From positions 1 through 51,760 of the forward strand of contig JAWKTT010000032.1 in NCBI GenBank assembly GCA_041398965.1: a DNA stretch of 51,760 bases, given 5' to 3'. Below the pieces are notes generated by a model. That model had not been told where the DNA came from and ran no database searches. It saw only the letters and a list, made by a program, of their open reading frames with translations. A program made the position numbers and the translations under genes. The stretch is from JAWKTT01 sp041398965. Its GTDB lineage: Bacteria > Planctomycetota > Planctomycetia > Planctomycetales > Planctomycetaceae. Of this stretch, positions 1 through 12,000 are shown piece by piece (within the stretch, counting starts at the first letter, position 1; each line of letters opens with the position of its first letter).

Positions 1-363
1 TTCCATCAGATGGAAGGGTTGTGGGTGGATCGAAACGTCACCATGGCGGACCTGAAAACGGTCTTGCGACTGTTCGCTCAGTCGTATCTGGGGGATGATG
101 TCGAGGTCCGCTTTCGTCCCTCGTTCTTCCCGTTCACCGAGCCGAGCGTCGAAGTGGATATGCGTTGGGGCGATGGCTGGATGGAGATCGGTGGGGCTGG
201 CATGGTCGACCCGAACGTCCTCAAGGCGGTCGGCTACGATCCGGAAGATGTCACCGGCTTTGCTTTTGGCCTCGGGGTGGAACGCTTCTGCATGCGTCGC
301 CACAACATCCGCAACATTCGCCTCTTCTACGAAAACGACACCCGCTTCCTGCAACAGTTTTAA
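1..363 (+). CDS. pheS: Phenylalanyl-tRNA synthetase alpha subunit, C-terminal fragment
   Basis: This is the end of the alpha (catalytic) subunit of phenylalanyl-tRNA synthetase, which charges tRNA-Phe in the cytoplasm. The 5' part lies before the window; reading is open from base 1 (F-H-Q-M-E-G-L) to TAA at 361-363. The visible 120 residues contain the class II catalytic-core signatures of PheS: FHQMEGLWVD, the strand FRPSFFPFTEPSVEVD, EIGGAGMV, and motif 3 as GFAFGLGVERF followed by the usual end NIRNIRLFYENDTRFLQQF. These are the expected aminoacyl-adenylate-site elements and nothing is missing in the visible part. pheT is not downstream: the next gene is on the opposite strand, so pheS ends its transcription unit here unless pheT lies elsewhere. 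Identification is very secure. Confidence 0.97.
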   Translation, partial: FHQMEGLWVDRNVTMADLKTVLRLFAQSYLGDDVEVRFRPSFFPFTEPSVEVDMRWGDGWMEIGGAGMVDPNVLKAVGYDPEDVTGFAFGLGVERFCMRRHNIRNIRLFYENDTRFLQQF

Positions 364-430
364 TGGCTGAACAGTTTTAGTGGGTGAGCAGTTTTAGTGG
401 GTGAGCAGTTTTCGTGGCTGAACAGTGGCG
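364..430. repeat. 17-bp tandem repeat (about 4 units) just after pheS
   Basis: Directly after the pheS stop there are four head-to-tail 17-bp units: 364-380, 381-397, 398-414 and 415-430 (the last diverging at its end). The consensus is TGGSTGARCAGTTTTAG. Units 2 and 3 differ only near the end; units 1 and 4 share the GGCTGAACAG variant. The last coding bases of pheS (GCAACAGTTTTAA) resemble the end of the unit, so the array may have grown from the gene's own tail. It fills the gap between convergent pheS and the GGDEF gene. No strong hairpin is formed, so it is not a typical intrinsic terminator. Confidence 0.85.
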
Positions 431-467
431 AGACATCAGTAACTGGCCGCACTGTTACGTGGCTTGG

Positions 468-2891
468 TTACCGTTGTGTTGTTTCCAGTTCCCTCGTTCC
501 GTCTTCCATGAAGGAATCTTGTGTTGAACGGCAGAACGCGAGAAGTTCGTTTGCGGTGACGAGTATCTCGATGAGGTCGGCATCGGAGAGAATGTGTGCC
601 TCCAGGACGCGGGCGGTCTCAGCGACGATAGGAAGGTTCCCCTTGGTCGCGGTCTTTTCGAGTCGTGATGCAAGGGCCGACATTGACGAGAGGTCCTGCT
701 TTTCGAGGCTCTCGACGAGATGTTCGATTTCAAGTCCGATGCTGAGTGCAAGTTCCTTGGAAGCAGAGACACGTGGGACAGATTCCTCTCGCATCCGCAC
801 AATGTTAATGAACCGTTCCACGATCTCGGGGTCAAACTGTGTTCCGGCACATCGACGCAATTCCTGAAACGCCTCGGCCTGAGTCATGCATTGTCGGTGA
901 GGGCTGTGGCTGGTCATCGAGTCGAATGCGTCAGAAATTGCGAGGATGCGAGCCCCCAAGGGAATCTGATTTCCCGTGGGACCAGAGGTCGGTGAAAGTG
1001 GGTCAAAGTGAGCGTGTCGATGCTCAATGATTGCGGTAAGTTCCGGTGAACCGAACGATGCACGGATAATCTCGACACCGATGTGGCCCTGTCGACGCAT
1101 GACGCCCCACTCTTCATCGCTTAACTTTCCGGGCTTCAAGAGGATTGAGTCCGGGACACCGATCTTGCCGATGTCATGGAGAAGCCCGGCAATTTCCAGC
1201 ACGTACCGTTGGCTGTGCGACAAGAGACCCTCGGCCGTTGCGAAGCAGAGATCGGCGACTCGTCGGCAGTGAGCCGCCGTTGCTCGATCCCGGTAGGCTA
1301 AGGCCGATATCAGCGCTGTGACCGCTTGGAAGGGGATCGGCTTGACGAGTTCTTTCACCGGCTGAGTGGTGCGACCCGTGCTGCTTTTTGCTTCGATCGT
1401 CGTCCCTTTGGGAATCTGGTCGTATCGGACGACCTGATTTCGCCCGTTTCGTTTGGCGACATAGAGGCACTTGTCCGCATGATCCAGCAGGGTCTGTGGG
1501 TCGGAAATTCCTTCAGAGATGGAGGCAATACCGAGGCTGGCGGTGACCGAGAGTGTGCCGATCTTGAGTTCGCTGATCGCAACTCGGATTCGTTCGGCCC
1601 CCTGCTGCGCTGCTGCGGTGTCGGTGTGTGGCATGAGAATCGAAAACTCTTCTCCCCCGTACCGCGCGACGATGTCGGTCTCTCGGGCGGTTTCTTGCAG
1701 CACGGCGGCAACTTTACGAAGAACTTCGTCGCCAGTGGCGTGGCCGTGGTTGTCGTTCACCGATTTGAAGTGGTCGATATCGACCATGACCGCCGAAAGT
1801 GGGGTCTTATGACGAATCGCTGATTTCCATTCGTCGTCGAAACGACTGAAGAAGGAGCGTCGATTCAAACATCCGGTGAGAGCATCTCGTGTGGCAAGAA
1901 ACTCCAGTTCTCGGTTTTGTTTCTTGGTCTTCTCCGATGCGGTGTGCAACTCGGCATAGGCGTTGCTAAGGCGTTGTTTTTGCTCCTCCAGGATCGTGAC
2001 ATCCTCGAAGCTTGCAATGGCCCCCCGCTTGACTCCGGCCTCGTCGACAATGGGGGAAGCACTGCACGAGAAGGTGATCTTCGTTCCATCTTCTCGGGAC
2101 AAAGCCATGAGCCGTCCTGTCGCCCGGCGACCGTCGACGACTGCTTCATTCCAGGGCAGGTTGTTATTGTTCCCCCCCCGACTCTCGAAAGGGACATGCT
2201 TCATCGATCGCCCAAGCAGGGATGTGGCCGGACGGCCCGTTGCATCTTCAAATGCTCGGTTAGCCAGGACGATCCGCTGATTCTGATCGACGATCAGTAG
2301 ACCTTCGGCAAGTGTGTCGAGGGCATCCCGAACACGATTGGGAACAACCTTCGAGGGGTTTAGCTGCACCAGAACCTTACGAAGGTAGAAGTAATAAACG
2401 ACGAGGAGACCTGCCGCGACATACAACGACAGCCGAATTTCGGGACGGTCCACGAGCCCCATGACTCCGGGGTGGCTCAGTGGTGAGAAGCGAAACTCGA
2501 CGGTTCCCCAAAGTTCGGTCGCCGACCGGACGGGGACATGCATTTGCGTCTCGGTCGAAGCGTCCTCTCCAGCGAGCGTCCATTGGGATTTGTGGTCTCC
2601 CACTTCGATCAAGAGTGTATTGTCTGCCTTTCGGACACCGACCGATTCGATCTCTGGATTACGGGTGACGACTGCCTGCAACAGCTTTTGCATTTCACTG
2701 GTGTCAGCCCGACTTGCAAGTGTCGAGAAGTTGATCGCGACCGTTTCGGCCAATCGAGTCCGATGCTCCATGTCCCGCTTCCATGGGTCCGAAACGCCTC
2801 CGATCATGCCCGCCACCAGGATGACAGTGATCGCCAGGCTGGTCAGGCTGAGGGCGATTCGCATTGTTGAGGAGATGTGTCGCATGAGCAT
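468..2891 (-). CDS. Membrane PAS-GGDEF-HD domain signalling protein with degenerate HD-GYP
   Basis: An 807-residue signalling protein. Visible order: TM helix about 10-33, extracytoplasmic sensor about 34-152, TM helix about 153-171, PAS about 185-305 (ends in FEDVT), short coiled coil, GGDEF about 330-490, HD domain about 525-690, helical C-terminus. The GGDEF site reads GGEEF near residue 412 and an RETD inhibitory I-site sits five residues before it, so c-di-GMP synthesis with product feedback is plausible. The HD domain keeps HDIGKIGVPDSILLKPGKL near 571, but where active HD-GYP enzymes have HHExxDGxGYP this protein has HRHAHFDPLSPTSG, so phosphodiesterase activity is doubtful. The last 110 residues resemble an HPt helix bundle without the histidine. 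ATG at 2891 has only a weak upstream GCGGG. The giant surface-protein gene ends 170 nt upstream on the same strand; that gap holds only an 11-bp direct repeat (2932-2942 and 3000-3010). Confidence 0.9.
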   Translation of the reverse strand: MLMRHISSTMRIALSLTSLAITVILVAGMIGGVSDPWKRDMEHRTRLAETVAINFSTLASRADTSEMQKLLQAVVTRNPEIESVGVRKADNTLLIEVGDHKSQWTLAGEDASTETQMHVPVRSATELWGTVEFRFSPLSHPGVMGLVDRPEIRLSLYVAAGLLVVYYFYLRKVLVQLNPSKVVPNRVRDALDTLAEGLLIVDQNQRIVLANRAFEDATGRPATSLLGRSMKHVPFESRGGNNNNLPWNEAVVDGRRATGRLMALSREDGTKITFSCSASPIVDEAGVKRGAIASFEDVTILEEQKQRLSNAYAELHTASEKTKKQNRELEFLATRDALTGCLNRRSFFSRFDDEWKSAIRHKTPLSAVMVDIDHFKSVNDNHGHATGDEVLRKVAAVLQETARETDIVARYGGEEFSILMPHTDTAAAQQGAERIRVAISELKIGTLSVTASLGIASISEGISDPQTLLDHADKCLYVAKRNGRNQVVRYDQIPKGTTIEAKSSTGRTTQPVKELVKPIPFQAVTALISALAYRDRATAAHCRRVADLCFATAEGLLSHSQRYVLEIAGLLHDIGKIGVPDSILLKPGKLSDEEWGVMRRQGHIGVEIIRASFGSPELTAIIEHRHAHFDPLSPTSGPTGNQIPLGARILAISDAFDSMTSHSPHRQCMTQAEAFQELRRCAGTQFDPEIVERFINIVRMREESVPRVSASKELALSIGLEIEHLVESLEKQDLSSMSALASRLEKTATKGNLPIVAETARVLEAHILSDADLIEILVTANELLAFCRSTQDSFMEDGTRELETTQR

Positions 2892-3061
2892 GTTCCCGCA
2901 GGACAGTCGAGAGATGGTTAATTCAATCGTCCGCCATGTTGTCGCGATTGTTGGTCGCAGAGATGTGTGAGTTTGTCAGTTGCAGGTGAGTTTAGAGTTC
3001 GCCATGTTGTAAGAATGCATCGTCAATTGCCTTCATCCCAATTGTTTTTGAGTTGACGAGG

Positions 3062-6000
3062 TTAACTGTTCGCAGCAATGGACGAGAGAGTGTCGAGATC
3101 GTCATCATTGGAGGAATCGTCAAAGCTCTCCACGATCGGGAGTGGGTCGAATGCCTGCCATGACGGGATGGAGGAGATCAACCCGGCAAACAGTGTCCCC
3201 CCGCGCAGTAGCCAGACGACATAACCGACGGAGAGTGAAGTGGAGACCAGCGTGGTGGACCCCACCGCGAGTTCGAACGATGTGATGGTTTCTTGCCAAC
3301 CTCGGGTCGATTGCTCGTACTTTTGACCATCGAAATCGACCGACAACGGGGCGTACGAGACGACGTTGAGAGTCGGTCCATAAACTGGTTGCACCTCCGT
3401 GACTCGGTGAACCAGCAGGTCCTGGAATCGCTCGAATGGGTTGCCACCCCCCTTCAAACCGCGATGGGAATCGCTCTTCGGAAGGTCCAGAAGTTGTCCG
3501 GTAATCTCTTCAATTTCAACGCGTGCATCGTGACTCTCAAAACGGATCGGCGCCTCATGTGACAGGACCGTGCCGGGAGAAAAGCGAGTCGAGACGGTCG
3601 AGACATTGGAGTTGACTGGCCCTGGCAAGGTGGGGCTGGGATTGTCGTTTGTGTCGTCGTCGTTCGTGTCATTGTTCTTGTCGTCTGTAACGGTCGATGT
3701 CGTCGTGTCGGTTGTGGCTTGGCCCCCAACACCAGCGACGTTGAGCGTAACAGTCACTGGATCACTCTGAAGTGAGCCATCGTTAACGCGGTACTGGAAC
3801 GAATCGACTCCGTGGAATGTTGAGTCCGGCTTGTAAGTGAATGTGCCGTCGGAATTCAGGACGAGTGAACCATTCGAGACGCCTGAGACGAGTTCGACGC
3901 GGATCGCATCTCCGTCAACATCATTGTCGTTTGCCAGCAGACCGGGGTTGCGGGTGATGAGTGTTTCCAACTGACGCAGGAAGAATTCGTCGTCAACCGC
4001 GATTGGAGCTTCGTTGATGTTGAGGATGTTGAGGTTGAAGGTCCGATCGATGGAGAGTCCACCGGCATCGGTCGCTCGTACGGTGACGGCATGGGAACTG
4101 GTTACCTCGAAGTTCAGGTCGGCTCCGGTGTTGACTCGGATGGTCCCCGTCGTGGGGTCGATGACGAATCGTTGACCAGCGTCGGCGGTGAGGCTGTAGG
4201 TCAGGAAATCACCGGCATCGACATCGCTCCCTTGAGCCGTTCCAACGATAGTCCCGCCGGCGGAGTTTTCGGGGACCGAGTGACCGCTCAGGGTAAGGCT
4301 GACCGGAGTTTCGTTGACGTCCGACAAAGCGATGGCAACCGCCGTCGAGTCGGTGCGACCGCCGGCATCAGTCACCGTCACGGTGAGCAGGAAATTCGTC
4401 GTTGTCTCGAAGTCCAACGGTGCAGCGTCGGCCACGCGGAGAGCACCCGAGTTGGGATCGATTGAGAAAGCTCCCGAACCATTTCCTGCCGTGATGGCAT
4501 AGGTTCGCGTGTCGCCAACGTCAGGGTCACTGCTGGTGATGTTGGCGATCAAAGTTCCGACGGGCAAGTTCTCGGAAATCGTCAGAGGTCCGACAGGGTG
4601 AATCGTTGGGGGATCGTTCTCGTTGAGCACCTGAATTGAGATCAACGTGATCGCCGATGTATTCAGTCCATCGTTGGCGGTCACTCCGAGTGTGTAGCTG
4701 GGTGTCGTTTCGTAGTCGAGGCGAGTCGTGTCGAGAACCTGAATCTCGCCTGTTGCGGCATTGATGGTGAAGACTCCATCGGAGTTTCCGGAGACGATTG
4801 ACCATGTGAGCGGACCGCCGACAGTGTCGATATCTGTTGCATTCGCTGTGCCGACGAAAGTGCCAACCGTCGCAAACTCACTGACCGAGAAGTTCAAACC
4901 GGTTGGGATTTGCGGAGCATTGTCGTTCTGGTCTTGCAATGTGATGGTGACAGTTTCGATAGCCGAGATGTTGACTCCGTCGCTCACGGTCACGAGAAGC
5001 GTCAAGGAGGGACTGGTTTCAAAGTCGAGTTGCGTCGCATCGGAAACGGAGAATTCCCCAGATGCGGCATCGATCTTGAAAGCTGTCGCCCCTGTGCCGC
5101 CGACGATGGACCACTGCTGAAGGAAGCCGACCGTGTCAACATCGGAAGCCACAAGTGTTCCCACGGGAGTTCCAGTCGCAAGGTTCTCGAGGATGTTGAA
5201 TGTCTGCCCGGGCGCAATGACCGGGGCGTTGTCGTTTTCATCCAACAGGCGGATAAGGGCGGTCGCCGTCTGGCTGATGACAGGGGAGCCACTGTCGGAG
5301 ACCTGAATCGTCAGCGAGAACAGTGTTGTCGTTTCAAAGTCGAGAGCAGCGGCATTCGCGACGGTGATGTTCCCGGAGACCGGATCGATTGCGAAGGCTC
5401 CGTTGGTATTCCCAGCGACGATCGAGAAGACGTGGGTGTCAGTGGGGTCGACGTCACTGACGCTCATCGTCCCAACGAGCGTGCCATTCGGACTGTTCTC
5501 AAGGATGTCGAAGATTTCATCGCCGATGACTGGAGCATCGTTGATCGGATTGACGGTAACGGCAAACGATGTTTGCGTCGACGTGGTCCCATCGTCGACG
5601 GTCAGGGTGATGGTTACCGGTCCACCGTACTGGTTGAGTGCGGGAGTTGCGGCAATCGTCCAGTTCCCGCCACCGAGGTTGACGAGTGTCAGGTTTCCGT
5701 TCGGGATGATCGTCGTGTTGTCCGAGGTTGCCGTGACGGTCAGTGTGTCGGCATCAACGTCCGCCACAGCAAAGGGGAGCGGCCCCGTGCTGGTCTCTTC
5801 GTCGATGTTCTGATCGGCAATAACGGAGATCGTCGGGGCATCATTGATGGGGTTGACGGTCACGTTGAACGTGGTGGTGGTGGTTGCGGTGCCGTCGAAC
5901 ACGCTGAGGGTGATGGTGACCGGACCGCCATTCTGGTTAAGAGCGGGAGTCGCTTCGATGGTCCAGTTTCCGCTGCCGAGGTCGATCAAGTTAAGGTTGG

Positions 6001-9000
6001 CATCCGGGATGATGGTCTGGTTATTGGAAACAGCGGTGACGGTCAGTGGTTCGACATCGACATCGGCGACGCTGAACGCAAGTGGTCCAGTCGTCGTGTC
6101 TTCGTCGATCGATTGATCTGCAACACCGGTGATCGTCGGAGCGTCGTTGACTCCGGTGATCGTGATGATCACTGTGGCAGTTGACGTCCCGCCGTCTCCA
6201 TCAGTGATTTGGTAGGTGAAGGTATCGGTCGCGGTTTCGCCGGCGTCGAGTCCTTCGAACTTCCCATTCGGATCGTAGGTGAAGGTTCCATTGCCATTGT
6301 CGAGGACCGTCCCCAGAGTTCCTGTGGTGTCGATCCCGGTGACCGTCAAAGGGAGGTCGCCATTCGCCGGATCGGTGTCGTTGCCGCGGGCGTCGAGGGT
6401 GGTGAACGACGTGTTTTCGTCGGTGGTGAAGCCGACTCCCGCATCGTCATTCGCTGTGGGGGGGGTGTTGTTGACCGTGACATTGAAGGTGCCATCCGTC
6501 ACACCGCCGTTGCCATCACTCACGCGGACCGCGAACGTGTAATTCCCTTCATCAATGATCCCGAGCGATTGCAGCGTCCCCCAGGTGATGGTTGCGGATG
6601 CCCCTGAAGGCTCGCCCACTTCGCCGAAGTTCCCATCGCCGTCGATGTCCCAGGTGTAGCTGAGGGTGTCGTTTTCCAGATCGTTCCAGGTCCCTGCATC
6701 GACCGTGACGCTGTCTCCTTCGTTGATCGTCGTCGAGGCGATCGCGGTTTGCGTTGGGGCATCGTTGATCGGATTGACGATGATGTCAAACGTGGTCAGC
6801 GTGGTTGTGGTGCCATCGTCGACAGTCAAAGTGATGGTGACCGGACCGCCGTTCTGGTTAGGAGCGGGAGTCGCTTCGATGGTCCAGTTTCCGCTGCCGA
6901 GGTCGATCAGCGTGAGGTTGGCATCCGGGATGATGGTCTGATTACTGGAAGCCGCGGTAACGGTCAGTGGTTCGATGTCGACATCGGCGACGCTGAAAGC
7001 GAGCGGTCCGGTGCTGGACTCTTCGTCGATCGTCTGATCGGTGATGACCGAGATGGTTGGGGCATCGTTGATCGGATTGACGGTGATGTCAAACGTGGTC
7101 AACGTCGTCGTGGTGCCATCGTCGACAGTCAATGTGATGGTGACCGGACCGCCGTTCTGGTTCAGAGCAGGAGTTGCTTCGATGGTCCAGTTCCCGCCGC
7201 CGAGGTCGACGAGTGTCAGATTTCCATTCGGGATGATCGTCGTGTTGTTCGAGCTTGCGGAGACGGTCAGCGTAACGGCATCGACATCAGCGACGGAAAA
7301 CGCCAGCGGCCCGGTGCTGGTCTCTTCGTCGATATTCTGGTCGGCAATGACCGAAATCGTTGGGGCATCATTCACTCCGTTGATGGTGATGGTGACCGTT
7401 GTCGTCGATGATCCGCCATCGCCATCGGTGACGGTGTACTGGAACGTGTCCGCCGCAGTTTGACCGGCTGCAAGACCTTCAAACTGACCATTGGGGTTGT
7501 AGGCGAAAGTGCCGTCGCCGTTGTTGATGACTGTCCCGCGGGTCCCCGTGGTGTCGACGCTTTGTACCGTTAAGAGGTCGCCGGTCGCGGGATCGGTGTC
7601 GTTCGTTAGAACGTTGCCAGTGACGAAAGAGGTGTCTTCCGTGGTCGCGAAACCGACACCTCCATCAGCGTTGGCTGTGGGGGCCGTGTTGGAAACGGTG
7701 AGTAGCATCATGCCGTCACCCGTCCCGCCAAACGGGTCAGACGCACGAACTCTTAAGGTGTAACTCCCCTGATCTCCGATGCCGAAGCTTTCGAGTGTTG
7801 CCCACGAGACGGTCGGAGAAGCTCCGGTCGGCTCACCCGCTTCGCCAAAGATTCCGTCGTTGTCGAGGTCCCAGACGTAGGTCAGTGAGTCGCCGTCGTT
7901 GTCGCTGAATCCGCCAGTATCCAGCGTCACTCCAGAGCCTTCGCTGATCGATACGACCGGAATGGCATCCTGAAACGGATTGTCGTTTACGGGGGTGACA
8001 TTGACGGTGAACGTCGTCTGCGAAGTGGTAACACCATCAGAGACGCTGATCGTGATTGTGACCGGTCCACCATTAGCGTTTGGCTCGGGTGTCAAGGTAA
8101 TCGTCCGATTCGAACCACTGCCGCCAATCAGGAGAGCCGCATCGCGAATGATCGTCTGATTGTTCGATGTCGCCATCACGATCAGCGATCCGGGAGCGGT
8201 CTCGGCGTCGCCGACGGTGAAACTCAACGGACCCAAGGTCGTGTCTTCGTTGATCGTCTGATTGGAGATCGCCGAGATCGTCGGGGCGTCATTGAGGTTG
8301 GTGAAGTTGATGGTGGCGGCTGACGGAGCGGTCGAAAGGAGTCCATCGGACACGCTGACATCGAACGAAGGGGCGAACTCGTCGCCGTTGTCGACGAAGC
8401 GAACGGCTCCTGAAGTCACGTCATTCTGCGTGAACGAAGTAATTGCCACTCCCGGAGCGATAACGAATTCAAACTGCCCTCCAACGACGTTGGTCACCGA
8501 GAACTGTAAGGTCGTGGGGTCGGCATCGACATCGGTTGCCGCAAGGTTCGCCGCCGAAAGCAGGACCGTCTCCCCTTCATTCAACGTCAATTGACTGACG
8601 GTCAGGACTGGAATGTCGTTGACGGGGGTCACTGCGATAAATGTCGTCGCAGTTGCCGAAGTGTGCGTTCCATCGGTCGTCACGACGGTCAGTTGGCGAG
8701 TCGTGGCATCGGGGTTTTGTGAGGTGTTGTCGTAGGTGACACTTGCGAGAACTTGCTTATAGTTCGCGACCGAGTCTGTCCCCGACAACGTCAGCACTCC
8801 GCCGACGTAGTTCGCAGTTATCGACGTCCCGACGGTGTTTGCTGCCAGAACCTCTGCTGCACCATCCTGGACATTGGTGATGGTGATCGTCATGCCTGTG
8901 AGGTTGGCACTGTCCGGGTCATAGAGAGCGAGGTCGGTATCCGCAATCTTGACGGGGCCGCCATCTTCAGTAAATGTCGTTCTGAAGTTCCGCCCGACGA

Positions 9001-12000
9001 CCCCGCTGCTGTCGTCGAGATCGAGATCAACCACTGGGACTGCATGGGCCGCTTCTGCGAAGACATATCGGTAACGCAACGTCACCGATTCGCCAGCATT
9101 GACGGTGCTGATGTAGTACGCCAGAGAGACGGCTTCATCTTCGTAGGATGTCCCCGACTGCATCAAACCGCCGGTCCCGTTGTAGATGGCGGACGGGTCG
9201 ATGTTGTGGAATCCGCCATAGGTGACGCGGGAGTTCTCGCCGAACGCCATCAGTCCCAACAGCGAGCCATCTGCCTGCGTCGCGGTGACGTATGAAATTC
9301 CACTTCCATCATTTCCCTGAGAAAAAATGGTGTTCGTCGTGTAGAACGTGTCGATTCCCCCCTGTTCGTAGTCGTTGTCGGGATCGACGTTGCGGAAATA
9401 GTAGACGTCAGACATCGCACTGCCTGACGCATTCGTCAAGGTGACGAAAACATCCATGTACAGGTCATCCACGCCGACTCGATAGGTCGTGTCGACATCT
9501 AAGCTGTTGACGCTGCCGCTCCAGTCGAGCGATTGATAGGTCGCGGTATCCACGAAGTTGGAAAGCGTTCCGTTGATCTGCTGGGCTTCGATGTTCGAGT
9601 TATAGCTCGTGGCCCCTCCGACTCCGACACCCCATGTCTCGACGGGAGAACCCGGCAACACGAAGTCTCCATCGTAAGTCCCCCAGCCATCCTGGTCGGC
9701 ATCGGCGACAACCCCGAGTTGACTCCCGTCCCTCACAAACCCTGTCGGAGCCGCAGCATCCGAACCGATGGCGCCATCCTTACCGAATCCGATCTCAAGG
9801 TAATTTCCTTGCAGGAAACCATCAGCCGGAATCAGGGCTCCGCCGGGCAGATTGATGGTGATGTCGATCGACTTCGAGTCGGTCAACGGGCCGGGTGCAC
9901 CGGTGTTTCCCAGATCGCTGACACTCACGTTAATGGTTGAGGCACCGCCGTGATTGTCCCCGTGCACGTATGTCAACCCGTCAAGTGCCGTGTTGACGGC
10001 CGCGAGCGAGCCACGGAAAGTCATCGTCGGATCGTCGCTGCCGTTTCCTTGTGAGAAAGTCAAACCAACTGTCGACGCGAGGGTCAAGCCCCCATGAGGA
10101 ACCGACAATGTCACCCGCACATCACCACTCCCGGCATCGAGATCACTCACCGAAATCGCGTTGCCGCCGCTCAATGTGACGGTGTCTCCGGCAGTAATTG
10201 TCTGCCCCGCTGGGACCGTCAAGACAGGAGCATCGTTGACAGCACTGACGGTGATCGTTGCCGTCCCCGCGGCGACAGACAGGAGTCCACCATTGTCGAC
10301 GGCGTTGTAGTCGAATGTGGTTACGCCGTTCCAGTTGGCGTTTGGCACAAAATACAGCGTCAAGGTTCCTGCGGTTGCCGCGTAATTGGTGTTGGCAACC
10401 GCAGCACTCGTCAGGCCGACGTTGGTATACAACGTGCCGTTGGCAGGGAGAAACTTCAGTTTGAAATAGTCGACGGTTCCATCAACATCGCTGCCGGAAA
10501 GCGTGATGGAGATCGAAGCGGCATCTTCGCTTCCGCTCGCCGAGACCGCCGACGAGAGCGGTGCGTCGTTGATCGCCGTCATCGTGACAATCGTGATGGC
10601 CGGGTTGCTTGTCCCCGAACCGTCGTTGGCGAGGAAAGTGATTGAGCGAGCGGATGTGTCTGGCGCTTCAGATGTGTTGTTGTACGTTACGGTTCGCAAG
10701 ACTTGTTGATAGTGTGCGACCGTGTCGCTTCCAGAAAGCGTGAGGACTCCATTGATGTCGTCATAGGCGGCAACGATGCTCGTCCCGGTCGTGTCTGCTG
10801 CCAACACTTCAGCGACTCCGTTCGGAATGTCCGATAGGGTCACAGTGAGCGACGTCAGTTGAGCGTTGTCTGAGTCACTCAATACGGCATCTGCATCGGC
10901 TATCGACACCGGCCCCCCATTTTCGATAAACGACGTGATGAAGTTCGGGTCGGCACCACCACTGCTGTTGTCGGCGTCCAGGTCGAGGACGGGAATATCG
11001 TTGACGGGACTCAGGGTCACACCGCTGGAACCGGTCGGTCCCACGTTGACGGTTCCGTCGTTGATTGTCAGATCCCAGCTGGGGACCGTTTCGCTGCCAT
11101 CATGCACGAACACCACGTCACCGTTGGCAATGTCGGCATCGGTGAAGGACGTGATCGGCGTGCCGGGTGCGGCGGGGTTCTCGAACTGACCACCCGTGAC
11201 GTTGCTGACAGTGTAGGTCAACGGATTGCCATCGACATCATTGCCGCTGATGTCGGACGAGGTGATCGTCGTTGAACCACCCTCGGTGACAGTCAGCGTG
11301 TTGTTCGTAATTGCGGGAGGGTCGTTGATGGCGTTGACGATTACTGAGGATCCGTTCGTGCCAACACTGAAAGCACTCGATCCACCGGTCGTCAGAATGT
11401 TGAATGTACTGCCGGCAGCACCTTGCGTCTGATCCCACGCTTTGTAGGTAAGCAATCCGGAAGGCCCGGTAAAGTTCAGATTTGGGACAAAGCGAACTCG
11501 TGTGGTCGCATCGGCCGCGAGGAGTCGGGCAGTCGCCAAGGTGGGACTTCCCAATGCCAGCCAATTCGTTCCGTCCAGCGTGTATTCCCAACTCCCATTC
11601 GTTGTGTCGGCTCCAATGATGGCCATGCCCTTCAAGGAAGCGCCACCATCGGGATCGGACACTTCCGTATCGACCATTTGCGAAATGAGTGTGCCCGTAT
11701 TATTGACATCATCTTCCGCAATGCTGTTCAGCGGCGACGATGCATTGATAACCGGAGCATCGTTGACCGCTGTCACCGTTACGTCGAATGTCGTCTGGGT
11801 GCTGTTCACCCCATCGCTCACCGTGAGGGTGATCGTAACCGGCCCACCATTCTGGTTCGCTGCCGGAGTGACCGTAATGGTCCGGTTCGCACCGCTGCCA
11901 CCAATGACAAGGTTCCCATCCGGAATGATCACCTGATTGCTGGACGTCGCCGTCACGGTCAGGGATGCCGCGGCCGTTTCTTCATCCCCTATCGTGAACG

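Noticed and set aside
364..430. CRISPR-like array after pheS
   Set aside because: Units are contiguous with no spacers and no cas genes are present.
4910..6184. Long plus-strand open frame (about 424 codons) and many others opposite the giant gene
   Set aside because: They are antisense shadows of the repetitive minus-strand coding sequence; they lack domains and ribosome sites and repeat in step with the protein repeats.
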